From Pseudoduganella umbonata (GTDB lineage: Bacteria; Pseudomonadota; Gammaproteobacteria; Burkholderiales; Burkholderiaceae_D), in the NCBI RefSeq assembly GCF_014192225.1, contig NZ_JACHXS010000009.1, forward strand, positions 1 to 64,000: DNA of 64,000 nucleotides, read 5' to 3'. The position numbers and the translations under genes are program-made. The stretch's first letter is position 1; each line of letters begins with the position of its first letter. The notes beneath the pieces are model-generated. The model had not been told where the DNA came from and did no database searches. It saw only the letters and a program-made list of their open reading frames with translations. Below are positions 36,596-45,414 of this stretch, in pieces.

Positions 36596-37527
36596 GTGAC
36601 TTGCTGCCTGAAGGTAGGCCCGGCGAGGTGTGCGCGCGGTATCGGGTGGTGCATGAGACGCGGTATCGGTATCAGAGCACGGTGACGTTGTCGCAGCAGT
36701 ATCTGCATCTGACGCCGCGCTCGTTTGCTTTCCAGCAGACGGAATCGCACCAGATCTGGCTGGATCGTTCGGTGGACGATGCTCGCGATGGCACCGACTA
36801 TTTTGGGAACTGTACCCGGCATGTTGCTTTGACTGTGCCGCACGATAGTTTGCTGGTGCATGCGGAATCGACCGTTGCGCTATTTGCGCGCCCTACCCTG
36901 GCGGATATTGGTGGCACGCTGCCTTGGGAAGGCACGCGGGACATGATGGCCAAGGAGAAGAGTGCCGCTACCCTGGAAGCTTGCCGGTATCTGTATGCGT
37001 CGCCGCATGTTTATGCGTTTCCGGAGCTGGAAGCGTATGCACGGGAGAGTTATACGCCTTGCCGGCCACAGTTGGATGCCGCGCTGGAGCTGACGCATCG
37101 GATTTTTGAGGATTTCGATTTCGATGCGCGGGCGACGGAGATTTCGACGCCTTTGGAACAGGTGCTAAGGGGGCGGCGTGGGGTTTGTCAGGATTTTGCC
37201 CAGCTGATGATCGGCTGCCTGCGCAGCCTTGGGCTGCCGGCTCGTTACATTAGCGGGTATATCTTGACGCATCCGCCGGAGGGGAAGCCAAGGTTGGTGG
37301 GGGCGGATGCTTCGCATGCCTGGGTTTCGGTGTTTTGCCCGGAGCGGGGGTGGGTGGATTTTGATCCGACCAACCGGTGCCTTGTGGGGCATGAGCACAT
37401 TACCTTGGGGTGGGGGCGGGATTTTAGTGATGTGACGCCGATGCGGGGGATTGTGTTGGGGGGTGGGGGGCAGGTGTTGGATGTGGAGGTTACGGTGACG
37501 CCGTTGGGGGTGGGACCTGATGGTTGA
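36592..37527 (+). CDS. transglutaminase-like protein, set 2
   Basis: A 311-residue transglutaminase-like protein. The beta domain starts ARYRVVHETRYRYQSTVTLS, and the catalytic core has Cys in RRGVCQDFAQLM, His in DASHAWVSVFCPE and Asp in WVDFDPTNRC. The ATG overlaps the preceding TGA, so it is coupled to the fusion gene. Codon use changes sharply along this gene and the end of the previous one: TTG, GGG, GAT and TTT become common, where the rest of the cluster prefers C-ending codons. The reading frame stays intact and the catalytic residues are kept. The three plus-strand genes form one operon. Confidence 0.92.
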   Translation: MSDLLPEGRPGEVCARYRVVHETRYRYQSTVTLSQQYLHLTPRSFAFQQTESHQIWLDRSVDDARDGTDYFGNCTRHVALTVPHDSLLVHAESTVALFARPTLADIGGTLPWEGTRDMMAKEKSAATLEACRYLYASPHVYAFPELEAYARESYTPCRPQLDAALELTHRIFEDFDFDARATEISTPLEQVLRGRRGVCQDFAQLMIGCLRSLGLPARYISGYILTHPPEGKPRLVGADASHAWVSVFCPERGWVDFDPTNRCLVGHEHITLGWGRDFSDVTPMRGIVLGGGGQVLDVEVTVTPLGVGPDG

Positions 37528-37598
37528 GCGAGCTCTAGTACTCCGATCTGACAACGCTGCATCAGAACTGAGCGGGATAGCTGCTTCGTATCTAGCGC

Positions 37599-37648
37599 GA
37601 GGATTGAAAATCCTTGTGTCGGTGGTTCGATTCCGCCCCGGGCCACCA
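37599..37648 (+). other. 3' half of a tRNA-Phe gene, probable attachment site (left)
   Basis: These 50 bases read as anticodon arm to CCA end of tRNA-Phe(GAA): stem GAGGA/TCCTT with loop TTGAAAA, variable GTGTC, T arm GGTGG-TTCGATT-CCGCC and acceptor CCGGGCC-ACCA. The bases upstream (37571-37598) do not pair as acceptor or D arm, so this is not a working tRNA gene. A diverged copy with the same flanking AAGAACATC lies at 41363-41410. The pair brackets the DUF3732/DUF4297 cassette as expected for an integrated element using a tRNA-Phe attachment site. Confidence 0.6.
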
Positions 37649-37664
37649 AGAACATCCTTGACGA

Positions 37665-37698
37665 AACGCCGATCCATGCAGGTCGGCGTTTTTGTTTT
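37665..37698 (+). terminator. rho-independent terminator
   Basis: An 8-bp stem AACGCCGA/TCGGCGTT with a 10-base loop, followed directly by TTTGTTTT. It is the terminator that would follow a tRNA-Phe gene and it travelled with the fragment. A changed version of the same hairpin (CCCACT/AGTGGG) follows the right-hand copy. Confidence 0.6.
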
Positions 37699-37818
37699 CA
37701 GTACACGAATTCCTCGTGTCCGGTCCATTGCCGGTCCACCATCTCTGCGCTCGCACAACCGTCCGAATCGTCCAAACGTCCGCCCCACTCAGCTCCTCGC
37801 TCCGTAGCACGGACCTCA

Positions 37819-37880
37819 AACGTTTAAATGTCCAGACGTTCAGACGTCCAAACGTCCAAACGTCCAAACGTCCAAACGTC
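37819..37880. repeat. tandem 8-bp repeat ACGTCCAA
   Basis: From 37844 to 37880 the octamer ACGTCCAA is repeated about four and a half times without change, preceded by degenerate units (CAGACGTT, ATGTCCAG). It lies in the 440-base non-coding stretch between the transglutaminase gene and the ATPase gene, just inside the left tRNA-Phe fragment. Confidence 0.7.
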
Positions 37881-37894
37881 TATTGTGACCTCCA

Positions 37895-37958
37895 GGCTAC
37901 GGTGACAGAACGGACTTAGGTCCGATGGTCGCAGGTTCGAAGCCCGCACGGCCTACCA
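37895..37958 (+). other. degenerate tRNA-like fragment
   Basis: The segment ending GCCTACCA at 37958 has a T-arm-like GCAGG-TTCGAAG-CCCGC with one mismatch and a CCA end. Upstream a small CGGAC/GTCCG hairpin stands where an anticodon arm would be, but the loop is four bases and no D arm is present. It looks like tRNA debris at an integration hotspot. Its identity cannot be assigned. Confidence 0.3.
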
Positions 37959-37966
37959 CGAATTGC

Positions 37967-39712
37967 CTATTCATCCGAATCCGCCTCCGGCTTCTCTTCC
38001 TTGACCTCGTCGGTTGGAAGGCTCAGCAGCGCGGCATTCATCTGCCGGTAGAGCGGCTCGACATCAGATTCGACCTCGTCGTAGTACTCGGGAAGCAACA
38101 TGCTGTACTTCTTGTCGAAAACGGTTGTCTTGTCGAGCTGAGCGTCCGAGTGTTTCGTGACGCAGACTATGAGCTGCATGGAATCCGGAAGGCTCTCTGC
38201 GATGAACCCGAGGACGACGTGGAGGTTCAGGTCGTCTTGGTCCTGCTGGTTCGGAGAGTCTATGACTACGGGGATCGACATGCCTAACTGTTCGCCGTGG
38301 CAGACCTTCCACAAGGCTGCGTAGTAAGCGAGGAGTAAACGAGGCCCTCCGCTGCCTGAACGGTTAGGTCTGCTGACGAGGTTTGGATTGCCCGAAGGAT
38401 CGGGTACGTTGAGCGACTTCCTCGCTAACTGGTAGGCTTCCCTAAACGCAGCCACAATCCTTTTGGCACGCTTCTTGTCAGTCAACGCATCCAGTCGCGC
38501 CTCGATTTCCGCAAGTTTGGCGTTCCAGTCTGCCAGTTCGCCGGCGATCTGTTCTCTTTCGGCGTCGAATGCCCTATGGGCAGCCTGGGCTCCTTGGGAT
38601 TCCACTACCTCTTGAAACCGGAGGTCCCCGCGCTTTTGCTCAAGAATCCCGTTGATTCTGGCGTAGTTGCCGCGCAGCGTCCGAAGTTCCTCGTTCGTCG
38701 ATTCCAGTTGGCGTCTCGCGGTAACGAGATCCCTCTGGAGCGTACGCGTAAGCTCCTCCAGGATCCTGGCGTCCTCGGCATAACCCAAGTAGTGCAGGAA
38801 CGACTGCTCGTGCTCCGCCCCACACGTCGGGCAGACGATTTCATTGGCATTGGCAATGTTCGCAAGGTACTTCTGGTCTCCGGCGTATTCCCGCAGCGAC
38901 GCGAAGGCGGTTTGGATCTGGTGGTTGATGCTTGCAACCACTTCGCCCTCGCGGACATACTTAGCACGCAGAGTTTCTTGCAGGCCGTTGAGCTCGTTCG
39001 CCTCCGATGTCAGGCGGCGGATTTCATCTTCGAAGCCCGCCTCCGACAGCTTCACTGTGCCGACCGGAAGAGTCTGGCTCAGCCGACCGCGAGCGCGTTC
39101 CAGAAGCTTCATCTCGCTGACACGCGCGTCGGCTTCCTTCGATATTGCGCTTTGCTCGCTCTTGAGCTCATAGTATTCGGCAGGCTTGATACCGCTGAAA
39201 TATTCGAGGATGCTGCGGACCGGTGCCGCATACTGCATCGTAGCGGGGAAAGTGTCCCATTTTTCCCGCCAGCTCCCATCTTGGTCAATGTAAAACGGGA
39301 GGAAAAAACAGGAAGGATCGGCCAATACGCCCTGCCCTGTCTTTTTGGAAGTCAGCATGAGCTTGAAACCGACCAGCGCTGCGAACGTTTCTGCCCATGC
39401 GGCAGGCGAATCAGTTGCTTTGAGAAGCTTGCCGGACGAATCGTGAAGCGAGCGCGCACCACTATGGTGGATGACGGTGAACGATTCACCGTCTACCTTG
39501 AACCTGACTGCGGAAACGGTCTGAGGATCCCATTGTTCGAGGGTTCCCAGCGGTTTGGCACCAAGCGTTACGAAGAGGTGCTTAACGAGGCTTGACTTGC
39601 CCGTATGGTTTTCCCCTTGGATCAAGTTCCTGTGCGGGTGAAAGCTGACCTTCCTGGCTTTTTTGTCGCGGTGCGATAGCAGCGATATGCTTTCGAATTG
39701 GAAGATTCTCAT
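37967..39712 (-). CDS. SMC/Rad50-like ATPase with zinc hook (DUF3732), Lamassu-type
   Basis: A 581-residue ABC-type ATPase of SMC/Rad50 build: Walker A GENHTGKSS at 33-41, coiled coil about 180-280, a Cys-x-x-Cys hook CPTCGAEHE at 294, a second coiled coil about 310-430, a signature-like RSGSGGPRLLLAYY and Walker B IPVVIDSPNQQDQDD. The C-terminal part fits DUF3732. It is encoded 38 bases downstream of a DUF4297 nuclease gene on the same strand. An SMC ATPase plus a DUF4297 effector is the make-up of the Lamassu anti-phage family (LmuB plus LmuA). The assignment to Lamassu rests on domain pairing, not on a search. Confidence 0.82.
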   Translation of the reverse strand: MRIFQFESISLLSHRDKKARKVSFHPHRNLIQGENHTGKSSLVKHLFVTLGAKPLGTLEQWDPQTVSAVRFKVDGESFTVIHHSGARSLHDSSGKLLKATDSPAAWAETFAALVGFKLMLTSKKTGQGVLADPSCFFLPFYIDQDGSWREKWDTFPATMQYAAPVRSILEYFSGIKPAEYYELKSEQSAISKEADARVSEMKLLERARGRLSQTLPVGTVKLSEAGFEDEIRRLTSEANELNGLQETLRAKYVREGEVVASINHQIQTAFASLREYAGDQKYLANIANANEIVCPTCGAEHEQSFLHYLGYAEDARILEELTRTLQRDLVTARRQLESTNEELRTLRGNYARINGILEQKRGDLRFQEVVESQGAQAAHRAFDAEREQIAGELADWNAKLAEIEARLDALTDKKRAKRIVAAFREAYQLARKSLNVPDPSGNPNLVSRPNRSGSGGPRLLLAYYAALWKVCHGEQLGMSIPVVIDSPNQQDQDDLNLHVVLGFIAESLPDSMQLIVCVTKHSDAQLDKTTVFDKKYSMLLPEYYDEVESDVEPLYRQMNAALLSLPTDEVKEEKPEADSDE

Positions 39713-39750
39713 AGGATTTTGTAGCTAGGGCGCGAAGGAGTTTTCTAAAA

Positions 39751-40896
39751 TTAGGCTGCGGCATTTTTCGTTACCTGGATTAGCAAATACGCGAAGACTT
39801 CGGTGTTCTTGAAGGCCGGATGGGACGCCGCTATCCTCGCGGTTTCCGCTTCCAGTGCGGGAAGCAACGAAGAGGATGCCAGGAGCGGAGGTGCTGCCTT
39901 GGCGCATTCGTCGATCAGGGCGAGCTCGTCGCCCCCCCACGTGCCGGATACGACGGCGGAGAAGTACTTCGTCACGCCGACGTCAATCGAAATACGCCTT
40001 AGCGGAGCAAGCCCTTCCAGCAGCAGACCGTCAAGAACCTTGTCGAGGTACGATTTCAGGTCGGGAACGCCTTTGAGATCGGCAAGCGCAGAGTTCAGCT
40101 CGGCCATCGAGTATCCCCGCTGGCGACGCAGTTCCTCAAACGACACCACGGGCTGGGTCTGTCGTCCGAGGGCACTGAGCTGCGCGAAGAGAGCGTCCAC
40201 GAACGCTTTCGCTTGGCCTGCGCTCGCCGGTAGATGCTTGCTGAGGTAAGCCGTAGCCGCGCCGAGAGCCATTAGGTGAGGGTCGTCCGGGTGCAGGGTG
40301 GTTTTTCGCAAGGCGAGCCGTTTGAGGTCCGGGACTTCTCCCGGAGCCGCGTGGAGCAGGGCTAACCCCTCGGCCAAAGGTAACGCGTGCGAAGCGTCAA
40401 GCTCCGACGCCAGGCATTTGAGCAGTGCCGAGGCTGATCCACTCGTGACTAACGGAAGGTCGCAGCCCGCGTTCGACACGAAGTGAGCGTTGGCTTCTAA
40501 ATGCTGGACGGCTAAGCCAGCCTTATACAATTTGCCGAGAGGGCTCTTTCCTACCTTTGACAAAGTGGGGAATACTTTTTTCTTCGTTCGGCCGTCTGGC
40601 TTCAGCAAGCCCGTCAGTTCGTTGAACGACCACTCGCCACTGTCTTTCTTCTTGATCTGGTATATATCAACGCGGCTGGGTGCCGTTTCGGAATCGAACT
40701 CGGCGACGTCCTGGATCGACTCGAAAAGCAAGAGGAAATCGGTCGAGCCGTCTTGTTTGAGCTCGAATATACGGAGGATCGCCCAGTAGCGCTGGAAGTC
40801 CACCCCCTTCTGCCCATGACCACCCCCAGCTTCCGCCAGCTCAGGATCCTGGCTCAGGGAAAATATTTCGATGAATTTTTCTTCCGCTAGCGCCAT
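39751..40896 (-). CDS. DUF4297-type nuclease, putative Lamassu effector
   Basis: A 381-residue protein from the chosen Met (an ATG at 40998 would add 34 residues of unconvincing sequence; neither has a clear Shine-Dalgarno). The N-terminal 100 residues match the DUF4297/Cap4 nuclease pattern. GQKGVDFQRYWAILRIFEL is followed by the PD-(D/E)xK-like residues Glu59 and Asp63 in FESIQDVAEFD and Gln80-x-Lys82 in DIYQIKKK. The remaining 280 residues are helical with no assignment. It is predicted to degrade DNA when its ATPase partner senses phage replication. The upstream 41000-41811 stretch holds the right tRNA-Phe fragment and no gene that I can support. Confidence 0.75.
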   Translation of the reverse strand: MALAEEKFIEIFSLSQDPELAEAGGGHGQKGVDFQRYWAILRIFELKQDGSTDFLLLFESIQDVAEFDSETAPSRVDIYQIKKKDSGEWSFNELTGLLKPDGRTKKKVFPTLSKVGKSPLGKLYKAGLAVQHLEANAHFVSNAGCDLPLVTSGSASALLKCLASELDASHALPLAEGLALLHAAPGEVPDLKRLALRKTTLHPDDPHLMALGAATAYLSKHLPASAGQAKAFVDALFAQLSALGRQTQPVVSFEELRRQRGYSMAELNSALADLKGVPDLKSYLDKVLDGLLLEGLAPLRRISIDVGVTKYFSAVVSGTWGGDELALIDECAKAAPPLLASSSLLPALEAETARIAASHPAFKNTEVFAYLLIQVTKNAAA

Positions 40897-41362
40897 ATGT
40901 AAAGTTGGAAAGCATCGTTCGTCAATGTGTATGGGGCCCCTTTTGGGGTTGCTCAGCGCAACTGTTGGTAATTTATCAGTAAGCATGCACACTGACAATT
41001 TTTGTTAGCTGTCATGAGGATCAAGGCTTGTCAGGTCAAGGGGCTCATTGAACATTCCTGTGGCGGGCGCGCATGTCCTGCTCATATGACTTGAACGGCA
41101 TATCCGGCCCGAAGATCATAGAGGAGCCCGAACCCGGACGTACCGGAGTATCGCGGCGACGTTGCAAAAGCGCAGCCAAAAACGTGTGCCAGCCGCAATT
41201 GTCGATTACCTCCTGAGAGCAGCCTATGCTTGAAAAAGCGCATTTTAGGCAGCGGCGCTTACTGATTTTTTCGATCTTCTAACCTGACAGATAGAGCTCG
41301 TGAGCAAGTACTCCACCGACGGAAGACCTTGTAAGGCTAATCGGTGAGATACACGATGTTCG

Positions 41363-41410
41363 TCTTGAAAACCCTTGTGTCGGTGGTTTGATTCCGCCCC
41401 GGGGCCACCA
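41363..41410 (+). other. diverged tRNA-Phe 3' fragment, probable attachment site (right)
   Basis: It repeats the left fragment at 37599-37648 with few changes: TTGAAAACCCTTGTGTC, then the T arm with one C-to-T change and the acceptor with one extra G, followed by the shared AAGAACATC. The following hairpin CCCACT/AGTGGG corresponds in position to the terminator after the left copy. Nothing upstream resembles the 5' half of a tRNA. Between the two copies lie only the ATPase/nuclease pair and non-coding sequence. Confidence 0.55.
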
Positions 41411-41811
41411 AGAACATCGTTCACACAACACCCACTCATGCAAGTGGGCTTGTCGTTTATAGAGTTTGCAGTCCCAGGCTCTGGTCTATTTCCGGTGCTC
41501 CCTTGTCAACAAGCGACTGGATCGTCCAATTGCCCAAAAGCACTGCTTAGATAGCTTCAGTGAAAAGATTTCTACGTTCACCGGTCCAATGCTACCGCTC
41601 TAATGAGTCTATAATGTGCTGGCGTTTGTGTTGACAGAATCAGGACGCTGCTTCGGTCTGTCTTCTGTCTTTTACGTCTATCTGAGGAAATTGGGCTAGT
41701 TCTCCATTGCTCATAGAATAGCCCCCGTGGTTAAAGCTGGGGACAACCTGAAAAAATTCGACTCGCAGTAGCTTATTGAAAATTTGTCAGGTGTCTTTGA
41801 TAAACGCGTAT

Positions 41812-44598
41812 TTATTGCCCAAGAAGTCGCCGCAGCGCCGCAAACCTAAACTGAGCAGGATTTCCAATTCTTTCTGCTACGGAATCGTTTAGAGACCCCT
41901 CCACAATCGCAGCATTCAATCCAGCTTGCATCCAAGCAAGTCCCTCTGTAACGTCCACTGGCGTCCCCCATGAAATCGATTCTTGCTGGTGAATTCTAAG
42001 GAATGAAAGATTCTTCTTATTCTGGCTAAGAAGCAATCCCAAAAACGCACATCCAGCCCGCGCTCGATTAAAATCATCCCGTCGATACAAACGGTTTAAT
42101 TCTTCAAATGCCTTGGCAAGATTTGCAAACGCGAGGCTCGCGTCTTCTCCCCCTAGCGTACTTGGGCTCAGATCATCAGATATAGAATATGCTGTCAACC
42201 CGACATTGGAGACGTAGTCATTTAATATTCCACAAATGGTACCCCATTCCAACCAGACAGCTCGATTATCCCGCTTTTTTAACGACATTAAATACAGGAC
42301 ATCAAAAGCTCCATCGAGATCGCCGGACTCGCGCTTGAGTCGTGCAAGATTTACAGCGTAATAAACATTATCAGGGACGACCTCTAACATTTTCTCCGCG
42401 ATTCTGACAGCCATTTCTGCATGTCCGTTTTGAACGAAATGCTTCGTTAAGGTGTAGTTCCAATCTTCTAATTCTTGCAATCGAACATTTTTGATCGACC
42501 TTAATCTTACTGCGCTGCAAGCAAGCAATATGTAGAGGCTTTCCAAGTCCTCTCCGTCATCACTACAAACTTCAAGCGCAGCCTTAGCTATGCGTCTGTG
42601 CCTTGTTCGTAAATATGCGCCACCACTTGCCGCTGCCTCGGCTGCAAGCGGCCACAAAACATCTTGCTGCATTGTCAACCTATCACACCCTATTGATTCC
42701 TGGAGGACGTTGGTGGAAAGGAAATTTAGGCCCTCTGCGTGCATTGCCGAAATAAGACGGAATGCGCCTCCAACTGTACCTCCCGACGGCAATGTCATAT
42801 TGTCGAATCGTTGCAGGAGAGCTCGCATATGCGAACGCAAGTCTTTTCCATGGCGCAGGGTCAGTAATGCACCGAAGAATGCTCCTTCATCAAATCCGTC
42901 GTCCTTGGCGGCGTGAATTAACCGCTGCGCCAGCGCGTCCGGCTTGAGTCCATGTAACGAAGAGTCGTTAGAACTCGCACCAAAATGCAACCATGCTTCC
43001 GCAAGAGATGTTGCATCTTCCTCTGTAAGCCCTGCCAGACGTGTCGATTCAAACCGAGAAAAGGAATTCCATACAATAGTATCCCCTTTGGCAAGTTTCC
43101 AGTCAGAATCATGCGCCGCAATGACAAATTGGACGTTGCAATTGCCAGCGCGCTTTAGACTTTGTGCCAGCCTCGCTAAATCATCAACGATCATATCGCC
43201 GTGGTCGGTTGCTATTAACCAATTCGGTTTTGTGGCTAACATTTTCTCAAATGCCTGCACATTGAGTGAGACACTGTCATCCTGGTGCCAGAATACCCCA
43301 ATATCTGGATTGGCCCGAACGACTGCCACGACGATTTGCCTGAGTGCCATAGATTTTCCTTCGGCTGCAGGCCCATGCAGTAAGGAAATTTGAGGGCGGT
43401 CTTCACCCTTGAAGCTGGTAACTTTCCTAAGCAAAGCCTTAGTTTGGCAGCGCAACGGAAACTGGGGAGAAATCGCCAATGCCCAATCCGGCTCTGCCCC
43501 ATCAAAGAAACGTTGCGCTTCCTGCTGGTCAATTTCACGCGCAAAAGAATTCAATATTTCGGCATCAAGTACCTTCCACCCGGGTATTTGAACTGAAATA
43601 TTGGAAAGGAGAGGTGCTCTCATCCCCGGCAGCGAAAAACGCCACCAGTCGGTTTCGCCAATTCGACGTTTCTGTGTAATGGCACTCATGTCTGGTGGCC
43701 ACTCCCCGTTGACCCAGTACCGAGGTGAAATACGCACCTCCCCGGCTTGAGGGTCCAAATCCCCCCAAGAAAATCCATTTATCCACGGTTCCCCTTCGCG
43801 AGCTTGAAAAGCAGCTCCCGCTTGCAAAGTCAGGAAATGGTCTGCCATGCTTTCCTCGACTCGACCTTCGGACTTATGCATATGTCCATGTAAATAAATG
43901 ACATTATGTTGAGCGAACAAACGTCGAATGTTTGCTTCCTCGTTCTCATTCCACCATGAGAGAGGGTGGTGACCAAGGATTATCTTTATTTGACACCCTT
44001 CAGCCTTCTTTAATGCTGACTCAACCAAACGATAACCCGGCGTTAACTTGTTCTTATCTTGGTCATTTTTGCAAAGCCAAGCAGTATTTAGCCCAATAAC
44101 GGCAACTTGGACACCAGCCAAACTTCTGATGTGGAATGCGGTCCCCTCGCTCTTCGCCAACCAGTCTGGGGAAATTCCGCTCGCAGCCATCAATTTTTTA
44201 TAGTTTTTGAACCGGGGCACAATTTGGTCTCGTGCGGCTTTCCCAATTTTGTCAGCATCAAAAAATTTGCTAGAAGCGGCTAATGGAGCGGTGCTATCCA
44301 ACGTGTCGGTACCGGGCCGCTCAACGTCGTGGTTTCCTGGGACAGGAAAAACTATTGTACTTACATCAAACTTTTCTTGTAATGGGATAAGAAAATCCTT
44401 ACGGAACGACTCATATTCGCGCTTCTGTCCCTTATTGGCAATGTCGCCCGTAAGAAAAACATAATCCGGAACGAACTCCTTTTCATTTTTCCAGCGTTCA
44501 ATCTCTCTGATAATTTCAGTGAATAATCGCCGCTGTTCATAGGCGTCTTTACCAACATGAAAATCAGAGAGGTGTAACCAACGAATAGTGGGCGGCAT
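41812..44598 (-). CDS. metallophosphoesterase - P-loop NTPase - TPR-like protein
   Basis: A 928-residue protein with three parts. Residues 1-330 are a calcineurin-like phosphoesterase with all metal ligands: Asp12 and His14 (LSDFHVG), Asp52 (TGDIA), GNHD 88-91, GHHP 209-212 and His239/His241 in HGHMH. From about 375 an NTPase begins with P-loop GPAAEGKS 409-416 and a Walker-B-like NWLIATDHGD near 473. After about 690 helical TPR-like repeats follow (AEMAVRIAEKMLEVVPDNVY, ESGDLDGAFDVLYLMSLKK). An enzymatic effector, an NTPase and repeats in one chain resembles STAND-type (Avs-like) immune proteins. It is lower in GC than the core genes. Function as defence is inference. Confidence 0.75.
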   Translation of the reverse strand: MPPTIRWLHLSDFHVGKDAYEQRRLFTEIIREIERWKNEKEFVPDYVFLTGDIANKGQKREYESFRKDFLIPLQEKFDVSTIVFPVPGNHDVERPGTDTLDSTAPLAASSKFFDADKIGKAARDQIVPRFKNYKKLMAASGISPDWLAKSEGTAFHIRSLAGVQVAVIGLNTAWLCKNDQDKNKLTPGYRLVESALKKAEGCQIKIILGHHPLSWWNENEEANIRRLFAQHNVIYLHGHMHKSEGRVEESMADHFLTLQAGAAFQAREGEPWINGFSWGDLDPQAGEVRISPRYWVNGEWPPDMSAITQKRRIGETDWWRFSLPGMRAPLLSNISVQIPGWKVLDAEILNSFAREIDQQEAQRFFDGAEPDWALAISPQFPLRCQTKALLRKVTSFKGEDRPQISLLHGPAAEGKSMALRQIVVAVVRANPDIGVFWHQDDSVSLNVQAFEKMLATKPNWLIATDHGDMIVDDLARLAQSLKRAGNCNVQFVIAAHDSDWKLAKGDTIVWNSFSRFESTRLAGLTEEDATSLAEAWLHFGASSNDSSLHGLKPDALAQRLIHAAKDDGFDEGAFFGALLTLRHGKDLRSHMRALLQRFDNMTLPSGGTVGGAFRLISAMHAEGLNFLSTNVLQESIGCDRLTMQQDVLWPLAAEAAASGGAYLRTRHRRIAKAALEVCSDDGEDLESLYILLACSAVRLRSIKNVRLQELEDWNYTLTKHFVQNGHAEMAVRIAEKMLEVVPDNVYYAVNLARLKRESGDLDGAFDVLYLMSLKKRDNRAVWLEWGTICGILNDYVSNVGLTAYSISDDLSPSTLGGEDASLAFANLAKAFEELNRLYRRDDFNRARAGCAFLGLLLSQNKKNLSFLRIHQQESISWGTPVDVTEGLAWMQAGLNAAIVEGSLNDSVAERIGNPAQFRFAALRRLLGQ

Positions 44599-44689
44599 GA
44601 TTCTTTCGGCTTGTCCGTGTATGACCCTCTATTCTGCATGCTACTTATGGAAATAACAAGGTTTTTTCATTCGTTTAGGAAAGCGCTAA

Positions 44690-44935
44690 TCAATCCGCTC
44701 CCCTGCCGATGTTGAAGCGCTGTATGGAACCCTCCATGTCCACTTCCCACATCACTGCTTGCTCATGTTTTCGTGCCGCTTCTCTACGCCTTATAGCCAG
44801 CATCGCCAGCGCGGCCTTCTCGCTGCGATCTAGCAGCGCGTGCGCCTGCGTTACGTTGCCGACATTACTAGCCGTACCGGTGACGATGTGCAACAAACCC
44901 TAGGCAGCATCGACACCGATGTGGCCTGCATGCCA
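44690..44935 (-). pseudogene. IS5-type transposase remnant
   Basis: Translated on the minus strand from about 44932, the sequence reads HIGVDAA, a stop codon, then GLLHIVTGTASNVGNVTQAH and ALLDRSEKA. This matches the HIGVDADSGLVH...NV.DVTQ.H.LL region of IS5-family DDE transposases with an in-frame TAG. The segment after LLDRSEKA has lost similarity at the second catalytic site. Only about 80 codons remain, with no inverted repeats. The rest of the 44640-45489 gap holds no gene apart from the hairpin at 45415. Confidence 0.65.
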
Positions 44936-45414
44936 AAGTATCAATAGTTGCCTGTCCGTGACTGGTGCATTGCTGGATCGCGCCTTGTTATTCGTCGAAT
45001 GCCTTCCCTGTCCTTGCGCTCGAACGTGAAAGTGCTAGGTACCGGCGAACCAGCGCAATGCACGTCACCGAATCGGCGGCAATTTCGTATATATATTATT
45101 TTGATGGCTGATTTCAGCCAAAGCCCGAGCATTAACAAGCTCAGGATTTTTACATTCCAAAGGACAAAAGGTACATTTCGGTACATGATGAATATCACGG
45201 CAAAACCGACCTGGCAATGGCCAGGCAAGAATACAACGACACGTTCGCTCGCTGCACAAACTGGCAACGTAGGGAGCTCTGCCCTCAAACACGCATTAAT
45301 GCCACGCAGCTTGGACCTGACCTTCTCGCTGAAGTATCGGCGCTAAACCAACTGCACATTACATCCGTTCGCTAGTCGCGTCGCACAGGCGGCGCATGCA
45401 TAGCTTTAACCACG

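Noticed and set aside
37573..37648. Intact tRNA-Phe gene
   Set aside because: The bases before the anticodon arm do not form an acceptor stem with CCGGGCC, and the D arm is not normal; only the 3' half is preserved.
37245..37655. Minus-strand reading frames over the tRNA-Phe fragments (RGGIEPPTQGFS-type peptides)
   Set aside because: These are translations of the complement of tRNA sequence, a well-known artefact in annotated genomes.
37819..37880. CRISPR array
   Set aside because: The repeat unit is 8 bp, directly tandem and without spacers; no cas genes are in the window.
44941..45346. Overlapping frames between the IS5 remnant and the three-gene operon
   Set aside because: No ribosome-binding site, no recognisable domain and AT-rich irregular composition; treated as non-coding.
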